A stretch of 56,413 bases of DNA from a virus: positions 1-56,413 of IMG/VR virus record IMGVR_UViG_3300025732_000048. One strand, written 5' to 3'. The translations under genes and the position numbers were made by a program. Positions 40,610 through 48,416 of the stretch are shown here, piece after piece (positions within the stretch are counted from its first letter, which is position 1; each line of letters begins with the position of its first letter). Below the pieces are notes generated by a model that saw only the letters and a list, made by a program, of their open reading frames with translations, searched no databases and was not told where the DNA came from.

Positions 40610-42826
40610 ATGGCGACTCCTCAATTATCTCCAGGCGTACTCGTCAGGGAAGTTGATCTAACTGTAGGAAGAGCTGATAATGTTTTAGATAATATTGGTG
40701 CCATTGCTGGACCTTTCCCAATTGGACCTGTTGATTACCCAATTGACATCACAACAGAACAAGACCTTATTAACGTATTCGGAAAACCACTCTCAACAGA
40801 TTCCCAATACGAATACTGGATGAGTGCTTCATCTTTTCTCTCATATGGTGGAGTTCTAAAGGTTGTACGAACTGGTGGAACAACTCTCAATAACTCAAAT
40901 GCTGGCGTTGGTGCAGCGTATACAACGTCATTAGACATTGATAACTATGATGATTATATCAATAATCACGCAGAAGCAAACGATTTTAATTGGGCAGCAA
41001 AGAACCCTGGTTCTTGGGCAAACTCATTAAAGGTTTGTGTAATTGATGACCTAGCAGACCAAATTATCGGTATCACTACCACAAACTTAGGCAATGCTGG
41101 TGCTGTTATTGGTTATGGTATTACTGCAGCAGTATCTGGAACTCTTGCCGGTTCTGGAAGCACTTCAACATTTACTGGACACCTAAAAGGAATTATCACG
41201 GGTGTTAGCACAGATGCGACAAATTCAAATAGCAAAATTACAGTAAAAATCGTTTCTAGAGTTTCCTCTGCTGGAACAGAAACAAAAATTGACTATGCAG
41301 AAGGTGGAGCATTCAACTCTTTTGATACTTCAGATTCAGTTTATTTTGTAAATAGTTCTGGTATCAATACTGGTGTTTCTGCCACTGCCCCATATACACC
41401 AGCAACTGTAACTGACTGGTATGATCAACAGACTCTCGGATTAACAAATAGCACAGTTTATTGGAAGTCTATTGCTCCAAAACCAACATCAAATGCATAT
41501 TCTTTAGAAAGAAGTGGTAAAGGTGATGGAATTCATGTTGTTGTTGTTGATGACTTAGGATCTGTAACAGGAATTCAAGGCAATATCCTGGAGAAGCATG
41601 TAGGACTTTCAAAAGCACTTGATTCAATTTCCTCTGTCAATTCTCCACAGAGAATTTGGTACGAGCAGTACATTGCTGATTTTTCAACTCAAGTATATGC
41701 TGGGGGAAATCCATCATCTGCTGCAGATGCTTATTGGGGAACCGCTCCAAGAGCTACTGGATTCACTACCTATAGTGGAGTCGCTGCTGCTTCCTTTACT
41801 CCAATCACAACTGGAGATGGTCTGTGGGGACAAAACGCACAGGATGTAACTTTCTCGGCAATTGGAAATGTAACCTACACTTTAGGGGGTGGAGTTGACT
41901 ACTCTGCTGCTGGTGGAATGAAAGCAACTCTAGGTAATCTAATCACTTCTTATGGACTCTTCTCAAATCAAGATGAAGTGGAAGTTGATTACCTAATCAT
42001 GGGTCCTGGATTAACAGATAGGGCAGACTCTCAAGCAAAAGCAAACTATCTAATCTCTCTTGCAAATGAAAGAAAAGATTGTGTTGCTACAGTTGGTCCT
42101 CACAGAGGAGACCTAATCGGAATAACAAACACTACGACTCAAACAAATAATCTAGTTAACTACTTCAGTTCACTATCATCTTCATCATATGCTGTTTTTG
42201 ATAGTGGATACAAGTACACCTATGATAGATTTAACAACAAGTTCCGTTACATTCCATGTAATGCGGATGTTGCTGGTCTAATGACTCGCACCAACATTGT
42301 TGCCTATCCATGGTTCTCTCCTGCTGGTCAACAGCGTGGCATCATAAACAATGCTGTTAAGTTGGCATACAACCCAAGCAAGGCACAGAGAGATAAGTTA
42401 TATCCTCAGAGAATAAACGCTATTGTTACTCAACCTGGAATCGGTACTCTCCTATTTGGCGATAAGACTGCTCTAGGATACTCTTCAGCGTTTGATAGAA
42501 TCAATGTTCGCCGCTTGTTCCTCACAATTGAACAAGCACTTCAGAGAGCAGCACAAGCACAACTCTTTGAACTGAATGATGAGCTAACAAGAGCAAACTT
42601 TAGAAATATTGTTGAACCATATCTCCGCGATGTTCAAGCAAAGAGAGGACTTTATGGATTCTTAGTTGTTTGTGATAGTTCAAACAATACTCCTGATGTT
42701 ATTGATAATAATGAATTCAGAGCAGACATCTTCCTGAAGCCTGCTAAGTCTATTAACTATGTAACTCTGACCTTTGTTGCTACCAGAACTGGTGTAAGTT
42801 TTGAAGAAGTAGCTGGTACAGTTTAA
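40610..42826 (+). CDS. 18: Contractile tail sheath protein gp18
   Basis: 738 aa (T4 gp18 659 aa). The N-terminus LSPGVLVREVDLTVGRADNV and the C-terminal core (NALVTQPG-type segment INAIVTQPGIGTLLFGDKTA, RINVRRLFLTIEQALQRAAQ and FLKPAKSINYVTLTFVATRT) are diagnostic of the sheath family. It polymerises around the tail tube and contracts on infection. The middle of about 250 residues is a variable surface domain with Gly/Ser/Thr-rich beta sequence. It has its own late promoter and precedes the tube gene as in T4. Confidence 0.96.
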   Translation: MATPQLSPGVLVREVDLTVGRADNVLDNIGAIAGPFPIGPVDYPIDITTEQDLINVFGKPLSTDSQYEYWMSASSFLSYGGVLKVVRTGGTTLNNSNAGVGAAYTTSLDIDNYDDYINNHAEANDFNWAAKNPGSWANSLKVCVIDDLADQIIGITTTNLGNAGAVIGYGITAAVSGTLAGSGSTSTFTGHLKGIITGVSTDATNSNSKITVKIVSRVSSAGTETKIDYAEGGAFNSFDTSDSVYFVNSSGINTGVSATAPYTPATVTDWYDQQTLGLTNSTVYWKSIAPKPTSNAYSLERSGKGDGIHVVVVDDLGSVTGIQGNILEKHVGLSKALDSISSVNSPQRIWYEQYIADFSTQVYAGGNPSSAADAYWGTAPRATGFTTYSGVAAASFTPITTGDGLWGQNAQDVTFSAIGNVTYTLGGGVDYSAAGGMKATLGNLITSYGLFSNQDEVEVDYLIMGPGLTDRADSQAKANYLISLANERKDCVATVGPHRGDLIGITNTTTQTNNLVNYFSSLSSSSYAVFDSGYKYTYDRFNNKFRYIPCNADVAGLMTRTNIVAYPWFSPAGQQRGIINNAVKLAYNPSKAQRDKLYPQRINAIVTQPGIGTLLFGDKTALGYSSAFDRINVRRLFLTIEQALQRAAQAQLFELNDELTRANFRNIVEPYLRDVQAKRGLYGFLVVCDSSNNTPDVIDNNEFRADIFLKPAKSINYVTLTFVATRTGVSFEEVAGTV

Positions 42827-42834
42827 CTTTATAA

Positions 42835-42842
42835 TCTAAATA
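42835..42842 (+). promoter_or_regulatory. Late promoter variant (TCTAAATA)
   Basis: TCTAAATA, 19 bp before gene 19. The same variant occurs at 51091. A strong Shine-Dalgarno AAGGAGG (42847-42853) follows. Confidence 0.65.
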
Positions 42843-42861
42843 ACAAAAGGAGGACTTAACA

Positions 42862-43461
42862 ATGGCAACAACAAAAGAAAACAAAACTATCTCTCAGTTT
42901 AAATCATCACTCGTTGGGGGCGGTGCTCGCCCCAATCTATTTGTGGTCGAGATGACATTGAGTGAACTTGGATTTGACCTTCCAACATTTGACGCTGACA
43001 AATTCCAGTTTATGTGTAAAGCAGCACAGCTTCCAGCACAAAACATTGGATCCATTGATGTTCCTTTCCGTGGAAGAACATTCAAGGTAGCTGGTGATAG
43101 AACTATTGACGCATGGACAGTAACTGTCATCAATGATGAAGACTTCGTATTGAGAAGAGCATTTGAAGAGTGGTCAAATCAAATTGCGAGTCTTGAACTC
43201 AATCTTGGAGCAACTGATCCTTCAGCATACATGGCTACTGCCAGAGTATTCCAGCTGGGTAGAGGATCAACAGCAAGCAGCCAAGATAACAGTGGAAACG
43301 CTAACTCCGTTCTTGCTGAGTATGAATTTGTTGATATTTTCCCAACAAATGTTTCAGCAATTGATCTTTCCTATGATTCTTCAGACACAATTGAAGAATT
43401 TACCGTAGAATTCCAAGTTCAATCATTTAACATAGTTGCGGCTGGCGGTTCTAACGGCTAA
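42862..43461 (+). CDS. 19: Tail tube protein gp19
   Basis: 199 aa (T4 gp19 163 aa). The pattern SQFKSSLVGGGARPNLFVVE at the N-terminus, FMCKAAQLPAQNIGSIDVPF, the FRGRTFKVAGDRT loop and WTVTVINDEDFVLRRAFEEW are typical of the T4-like tube family. It stacks as hexameric rings that form the DNA conduit inside the sheath. It has the best Shine-Dalgarno of the window, fitting a protein made in high copy number. Confidence 0.95.
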   Translation: MATTKENKTISQFKSSLVGGGARPNLFVVEMTLSELGFDLPTFDADKFQFMCKAAQLPAQNIGSIDVPFRGRTFKVAGDRTIDAWTVTVINDEDFVLRRAFEEWSNQIASLELNLGATDPSAYMATARVFQLGRGSTASSQDNSGNANSVLAEYEFVDIFPTNVSAIDLSYDSSDTIEEFTVEFQVQSFNIVAAGGSNG

Positions 43462-43467
43462 TAAATA
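43460..43467 (+). promoter_or_regulatory. T4-type late promoter (AATAAATA)
   Basis: AATAAATA overlapping the gene 19 stop codon, 30 bp before gene 20. Confidence 0.7.
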
Positions 43468-43497
43468 GTCTAAAGATTAATTCTAAACTAATAAATT

Positions 43498-45180
43498 ATG
43501 GCAAAGTTATTTGGATTTTCTATAGAAGATAATGAGCCACTATCTCCTGGAGTAGTCTCCCCTGTTCCTCAAAACAACGAGGACGGGGTTGACCACTACA
43601 TGAGTAGTGGTTTTTTTGGTTCCTATGTAGATATTGAGGGTGTTTATAGAACTGAATATGAATTAATCAAAAGATATAGAGAAATGGCACTTCATCCAGA
43701 AGTTGATAGTGCTATTGAAGACATTGTAAATGAAGCAATTGTATCAGATACAAATGATACTCCCGTCCAAATAGATTTAGATAATTTAAATGCTAGCGAT
43801 GGGATTAAAAAGAAAATCAGACAAGAATTCAAATTCGTTCTAGATTTACTGGATTTTGATAAAAAGTCTCACGAAATTTATAGAAATTGGTATGTTGATG
43901 GTAGACTTTACTATCATAAAGTAATTGATTTAAAAAATCCCCAAGACGGAATTCAAGAGTTGCGTTATATTGACGCAATGAAGATGCGTTATGTTAGACA
44001 GAATAAAAAGAAGCCAGAAGATAGATTTAATATTTCAAAAATCCAAAGTGATAATCCAATGGATTATAGCTTTCCTGATATTGAAGAATATTTTATCTAT
44101 AATCCGAAAGGATCTCAACCAACAGGAAACATAAACGCTACTGGTGCGAGTCAAGGAATTAAAATGTCCAAAGACTCTATTACATATTGTACATCAGGAT
44201 TAGTAGATAGAAATAAGGGAAATACTCTTTCATATCTTCACAAAGCAATCAAGTCTCTTAATCAGCTCCGCATGATTGAAGATTCACTGGTTATCTATAG
44301 ATTATCTCGTGCTCCTGAGCGTAGAATTTTCTATATTGATGTTGGCAATCTACCCAAGGTCAAAGCAGAGCAATATCTCCGTGATGTTATGATGCGTTAT
44401 CGTAATAAGTTAGTGTATGACGCTAACACTGGCGAAATTCGTGATGATAAAAAGTATATGGCAATGCTTGAAGATTTCTGGCTCCCTCGTCGTGAAGGTG
44501 GTAGAGGAACCGAAATCACCACACTTCCTGGTGGTCAAAATCTTGGAGAGATCACTGATATTGAATATTTTAAGAAAAAACTATATCGTTCACTGAATGT
44601 TCCTCCATCAAGAATGGATGGTGAAGGTGGATTTAACTTAGGTCGTTCTTCTGAGATTTTAAGAGACGAACTTAAGTTTACAAAATTTGTTGGACGTTTG
44701 AGAAAGAGATTCTCAAATATGTTTAATGATATGTTGAGAACTCAGTTAATTCTCAAAAACATTATTACCCCAGAAGATTGGGAAATAATGAGCGAGCATA
44801 TTCAATATGATTTCCTTTATGATAATCATTTCTCAGAATTAAAAGATGCTGAGTTAATGACTGAGAGACTTAATATGGTTCAAGTTGCCGAACCATATGT
44901 TGGAAAATATTTCTCTCAAGATTATGTAAGAAGAAAGATTCTTCGCCAAACCGATGTTGAAATTCTTGAGCAAGATGCTCTAATAGAAAAAGAAATTAAA
45001 GATGGTCTTATTCCAGATCCAAATGCTCCGGTAGATCCAGCAACAGGTATGCCATTAGACCAATCATCTCAAATGGATTTGGGTCAACCAGTAATGGAAC
45101 CAGATTTGGAATCACAGGGAGCAGCAACCGAAGCCCCAGGAATAAAAGCACCACAAATGCCCAAGGGTGGTGAGATATAA
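43498..45180 (+). CDS. 20: Portal vertex protein gp20
   Basis: 560 aa (T4 gp20 524 aa). The core motifs are very conserved: EYELIKRYREMALHPEVDSA, EDIVNEAIV, YVDGRLYYHKVID, YIDAMKMRYVR, RLSRAPERRIFYIDVGNLPK and FWLPRREGGRGTEITTLPGG. gp20 forms the dodecameric portal that starts prohead assembly and docks the terminase. The C-terminal 50 residues are acidic and Pro-rich. The 5' end of the gene encodes a terminator-like hairpin (43592-43617), described separately. The stop codon lies in the next late promoter. Confidence 0.96.
   Translation: MAKLFGFSIEDNEPLSPGVVSPVPQNNEDGVDHYMSSGFFGSYVDIEGVYRTEYELIKRYREMALHPEVDSAIEDIVNEAIVSDTNDTPVQIDLDNLNASDGIKKKIRQEFKFVLDLLDFDKKSHEIYRNWYVDGRLYYHKVIDLKNPQDGIQELRYIDAMKMRYVRQNKKKPEDRFNISKIQSDNPMDYSFPDIEEYFIYNPKGSQPTGNINATGASQGIKMSKDSITYCTSGLVDRNKGNTLSYLHKAIKSLNQLRMIEDSLVIYRLSRAPERRIFYIDVGNLPKVKAEQYLRDVMMRYRNKLVYDANTGEIRDDKKYMAMLEDFWLPRREGGRGTEITTLPGGQNLGEITDIEYFKKKLYRSLNVPPSRMDGEGGFNLGRSSEILRDELKFTKFVGRLRKRFSNMFNDMLRTQLILKNIITPEDWEIMSEHIQYDFLYDNHFSELKDAELMTERLNMVQVAEPYVGKYFSQDYVRRKILRQTDVEILEQDALIEKEIKDGLIPDPNAPVDPATGMPLDQSSQMDLGQPVMEPDLESQGAATEAPGIKAPQMPKGGEI
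43592..43617 (+). terminator. Terminator-like hairpin inside the start of gene 20
   Basis: ACCACTAC (43592-43599), loop ATGA, GTAGTGGT (43604-43611), then T to 43617. A perfect 8-bp stem and a run of seven T, inside codons for DHYMSSGFF. A smaller hairpin TCCTC/GAGGA (43566-43583) precedes it. The structure is clear; termination in vivo is unproven. Confidence 0.5.
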
Positions 45181-45183
45181 ATA
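45176..45183 (+). promoter_or_regulatory. T4-type late promoter (TATAAATA)
   Basis: A perfect TATAAATA that contains the gene 20 stop codon, 24 bp before gene 67. Confidence 0.8.
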
Positions 45184-45207
45184 AAGAAAATTACTTAGGT
45201 ATTTAAA

Positions 45208-45387
45208 ATGGATGACCTTTTGGATATGATTATCGCTGATGAACCACCATCGCAGATCAGTGATAAGATTAAAGATATACTATTTTCTAAATCAGCAGAA
45301 AAAATTGATGCTTTCCGTCCAGCAGTAGCGGCAAGTATGTTTGGACAAGATGAAGAAGGTGAGGAAGATTACGAAGAGGAAGAATGA
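45208..45387 (+). CDS. 67: Prohead core protein gp67
   Basis: 59 aa from ATG 45208 to TGA 45385-45387. The N-terminal half (MDDLLDMIIADEPPSQISDK) is helical, and the C-terminus is an acidic tail (FGQDEEGEEDYEEEE). Size, acidity and position between genes 20 and 68/21 match T4 gp67 (80 aa, acidic internal core protein cut by gp21). The stop overlaps the next ATG. The call rests on context and composition more than on sequence identity. Confidence 0.75.
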   Translation: MDDLLDMIIADEPPSQISDKIKDILFSKSAEKIDAFRPAVAASMFGQDEEGEEDYEEEE

Positions 45388-45701
45388 AATCCTATAAGCA
45401 ATTTATTTCAGAATCAATCAATATTGCTGGAGATTTTACAGGAAATCTTTATGTAAATTCTCAACCAGAACAACAACAAGTTGGTGAAGAGTATGTTGCC
45501 GATGTAATGTGGAATGGAAGCTTATATCGTTTAGAAATGGTTACTAAAAACGGAATTCCTTCCACAAGAGAACTTGGTGAACAATTACAATCCAATTATC
45601 CCGGAGCAGTTGTTCATCAAATCTATCCTGTTTTAGAAAAAAATTTAAACATCAAAAACGCACAAAGATATCACCCGTCAAAATTGGAATGGATTGATTA
45701 A
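45384..45701 (+). CDS. 68: Prohead core protein gp68-like
   Basis: 105 aa (T4 gp68 141 aa). It starts MKSYKQFISESINIAG, the leader typical of T4-like core proteins, overlapping the gp67 stop. Residues about 38-75 (VMWNGSLYRLEMVTKNGIPS, then ELGEQLQSNYPGAVV) form a small domain that also occurs in the protein inserted between gp16 and gp17. Position between gp67 and the protease supports a role in the scaffold core. The stop overlaps the next ATG (TAATG). Confidence 0.68.
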   Translation: MKSYKQFISESINIAGDFTGNLYVNSQPEQQQVGEEYVADVMWNGSLYRLEMVTKNGIPSTRELGEQLQSNYPGAVVHQIYPVLEKNLNIKNAQRYHPSKLEWID

Positions 45702-47131
45702 TGGCTCAGTGGAATATAACTACACAAGATTATTTAAATCAGGAAAGATCTCTTTTTGAAGTTGTAGGCGTTGCATCAAGTGATGGGCAAATAATTAGTC
45801 CACAAAATCCATTTCCAGTCACCGGAACTGTTGGAATATCATCAGAGACTGTTGTAACTATTAATCCAGATACAAATGCTGTTGATGCATTTGGTAGAGC
45901 AAGAGTTTCTGAATTATTTACTCTTGGTGACTATAAGCACCTTTATGCCATTGACCCAAACTTTTTGGATAGTGTTTCTGGTGCAGGATCAACAGTAATA
46001 TTTATACAAAATCAGGCAGCAGCAAGACTTCAAACTGGTATTGGATCTACTGCATTTAGTATTCACCAAACAAAGTTTTATCATCATTATCAACCAGGAA
46101 AAGGACAGTTAATTTTTAGTTCTTTTAATTTTTATGCACCTCAACAAAATGCAACTAAAAGAACTGGATATTTTGATGATAGAGACGGAATTTATTTTGA
46201 ACAAGTTGGACTTAGCACTTCAAATGGAGTAAATCCTGATATTGGAACTCTCAACTGGGTAATTAGGTCTTTTGTAAGTGGAATTGCATCAGAAACCAGA
46301 ATTCCACAGTCACAATGGAACAGAGATAAGTGTGATGGCACAGGAACATCTGGATTTGATTTGGATGTTACAAAAACTCAAGTTGCATTTATAGATTTCC
46401 AGTGGTTAGGTGTTGGTAGAGTTCGTTGTGGGTTTGCTCACGATGGGCAACTCATCACAGCACACGAATTTTACCACTCTAACAATTTAGCAACTGTTTA
46501 TATTGCCAATCCAAATTTACCAGTTCGTTGTGAAATCAGAAATACTGCCGTAGGTGTTGGGGCATCATTTGACCAAATTTGTTCTTCTGTAATGTCAGAA
46601 GGTGGATATGTAGAAAGTGGTATTGACTTTGCTTATACAATGACTACTACAAGAACCACACCAACACCAGCAGGAACAGAACTTCCTTTGGTTGCTATTC
46701 GTCTCAAAAATACTTTCCGGGGATATCCAAACAGAATATCAGTCAAATTAAATAATCTTTCATTATTTTGTGAGTCCAATAGTATTGTTTATAAAGTTGT
46801 AAAACTTCCAAGTTCTGCTTATTTGAGTAACGCTGGAACTTTAACTTGGACTTCTGCTTCTAATAATAGTGGAGTTGAAGTTTGTGTGGATGCTACAACT
46901 TATAGTGATGGTGACGAGTTTGCATCAGGATATGTTCCTTCTGGTGCGTCTCAAAACTCACTCTCACCAGTTGCTTCTGGAACATTAAGTGCTGCAAAGA
47001 AAAATATTATTGTTCAAAATATAGATTCAACAAACTCTGAGATTTATGTTCTTGTTGTAAGAACCATTACTACTACTGGTAATGCCACTGCTGGTGTTGC
47101 TGCAGCACTACAATGGAGGGAGATTTATTAA
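45701..47131 (+). CDS. Virion structural protein (DAFGR-type), 476 aa
   Basis: It starts MAQWNITTQDYLNQERSLFE. The segment DAFGRARVSELFTLGDYKHL (about residues 62-81) is a motif widely found in phage structural proteins. The rest is beta-rich and Gly/Ser/Thr-rich, with YFDDRDGIYFEQVG and FIDFQWLGVGRVRCGFAHDG as recognisable stretches and VVRTITTTGNATAGVAAALQ near the end. No T4 equivalent lies at this place. It sits between the gp68-like core protein and the protease, so it may be a head decoration or head-associated fibre; that is inference from position. Confidence 0.75.
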   Translation: MAQWNITTQDYLNQERSLFEVVGVASSDGQIISPQNPFPVTGTVGISSETVVTINPDTNAVDAFGRARVSELFTLGDYKHLYAIDPNFLDSVSGAGSTVIFIQNQAAARLQTGIGSTAFSIHQTKFYHHYQPGKGQLIFSSFNFYAPQQNATKRTGYFDDRDGIYFEQVGLSTSNGVNPDIGTLNWVIRSFVSGIASETRIPQSQWNRDKCDGTGTSGFDLDVTKTQVAFIDFQWLGVGRVRCGFAHDGQLITAHEFYHSNNLATVYIANPNLPVRCEIRNTAVGVGASFDQICSSVMSEGGYVESGIDFAYTMTTTRTTPTPAGTELPLVAIRLKNTFRGYPNRISVKLNNLSLFCESNSIVYKVVKLPSSAYLSNAGTLTWTSASNNSGVEVCVDATTYSDGDEFASGYVPSGASQNSLSPVASGTLSAAKKNIIVQNIDSTNSEIYVLVVRTITTTGNATAGVAAALQWREIY

Positions 47132-47134
47132 ATT

Positions 47135-47142
47135 AATAAATA
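47135..47142 (+). promoter_or_regulatory. T4-type late promoter (AATAAATA)
   Basis: AATAAATA, 24 bp before the gene at 47167. Confidence 0.7.
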
Positions 47143-47166
47143 ACTAAAAGTGTACTATCAAAAATA

Positions 47167-47712
47167 ATGGCTCATAAACCAGTTGGGGCAGGTTCGTCCT
47201 TTAATTTTAGTTCAGGCGCTGCTACTACATCATCATCTTTTTCTGTTCAATCAAGTGTATTGAGAATTGTTGCCGTAGGTGCTGCTGCTCATGTCAAAGT
47301 TGATGGTGATCCAGTTGCTTCTACTTCAGATTATTATATTCCTTCTGGAGGATCAGCAACTCTGGCTCTTACCAAAGCATCCAACAGAGTTGTGGGTGTA
47401 ACAACAGGAACAACTACAATTGTAAGTGTTCCCGAAGGTACTCAAGTTCCTTTTGGTGTTGGCGACTTTGTTACTTTGAGTGGTTCAACATACCACGACT
47501 TTTCACATAAAGAAGTTTTGTCAGTGGATACTTCATCTTCATATGATGGTTATTTTCAGACAAGATTAACCGTTGATAATGATTCAAGTGGAATAGTTAC
47601 CACATTTTCTGAAAGAGACTCATCAATATCAATTTCAAATAAAGTTTCTGCCAAAGGAGTTGGATCAGGAACACTCTATTACCAACAAGTTCAAATCTCA
47701 GGAGACGCATGA
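47167..47712 (+). CDS. Probable virion structural protein, 181 aa
   Basis: It begins MAHKPVGAGSSFNFSSGAAT and is rich in Ser, Thr, Val and Gly, with alternating beta strands, for example VLRIVAVGAAAHVKVDGDPV. A small domain follows (VPFGVGDFVTLSGSTYHDFS, about residues 96-115), then DSSISISNKVSAKGVGSGTL. The composition is that of a head-surface or fibre beta protein. It has its own late promoter and overlaps the protease gene, which places it in the head operon. There is no T4 counterpart at this spot. Confidence 0.65.
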   Translation: MAHKPVGAGSSFNFSSGAATTSSSFSVQSSVLRIVAVGAAAHVKVDGDPVASTSDYYIPSGGSATLALTKASNRVVGVTTGTTTIVSVPEGTQVPFGVGDFVTLSGSTYHDFSHKEVLSVDTSSSYDGYFQTRLTVDNDSSGIVTTFSERDSSISISNKVSAKGVGSGTLYYQQVQISGDA

Positions 47713-48362
47713 TGAAACTTATTAGAGAAGAAATCGAAAAGGTTGAAGTCATCACTGAAAGTGTTGGTGGCAAAAAAAATCTTTTCATTAAAGGTATTTT
47801 TCTACAATCAGAGTGCGTCAATCGCAACGGTAGAAAGTATCCCTTTTCAATTATGGAGAGGGAAGTAAAACGTTATAGTGAAAATTATGTTCAGAAAGGA
47901 CGTGCTCTTGGTGAACTTGGACACCCAGATGGTCCAACTGTAAATCTTGATAGAGTTTCTCATAAGATTACAGAACTTTATCAAGATGGTAATAATTTTA
48001 TTGGAAAGGCACAAATCCTTTCCACTCCTATGGGAAAGATTGCAGAGTCACTTCTAAAAGATGGAGTAACTCTTGGCGTTTCTTCTCGTGGTATTGGTTC
48101 TTTAAGAGAAACAAGAGAAGGTCATAAGGAAGTTGGTGAAGATTTTATGCTAGCAACTGCTGCCGATATCGTCGCTGATCCTTCCGCTCCTGATGCTTTT
48201 GTTCAAGGAATTATGGAAGGTAAGGAGTGGATTTGGGATGGTGGCATCCTTCGTGAAAAGTATGCTGAGCAAACTAAGAAGAGAATTGATTCTCTGGTTG
48301 ATCAGCATATTCTAGAAGAATATAAACTAAGTTTATTCAATGAGTTCCTCAATTCATTGTAA
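47709..48362 (+). CDS. 21: Prohead core protease gp21
   Basis: 217 aa (T4 gp21 212 aa). The catalytic His is in GELGHPDG (His72) and the Ser in LGVSSRG (Ser125/126), with the conserved ECVNRNGRKYPFSIMEREV upstream. This is a U9-type serine protease that cleaves capsid and core proteins after (I/L)-x-E. Two starts, ATG 47709 and ATG 47712, differ by one Met; the first overlaps the preceding stop. Confidence 0.95.
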   Translation: MMKLIREEIEKVEVITESVGGKKNLFIKGIFLQSECVNRNGRKYPFSIMEREVKRYSENYVQKGRALGELGHPDGPTVNLDRVSHKITELYQDGNNFIGKAQILSTPMGKIAESLLKDGVTLGVSSRGIGSLRETREGHKEVGEDFMLATAADIVADPSAPDAFVQGIMEGKEWIWDGGILREKYAEQTKKRIDSLVDQHILEEYKLSLFNEFLNSL

Positions 48363-48372
48363 TTAATTAATT

Positions 48373-48380
48373 TATAAATA
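48373..48380 (+). promoter_or_regulatory. T4-type late promoter (TATAAATA)
   Basis: A perfect TATAAATA, 36 bp before gene 22. GGAG at 48406-48409 is the likely ribosome binding site. Confidence 0.8.
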
Positions 48381-48416
48381 AATATAGATTTACTACAGGA
48401 AAATCGGAGAGTTCAA

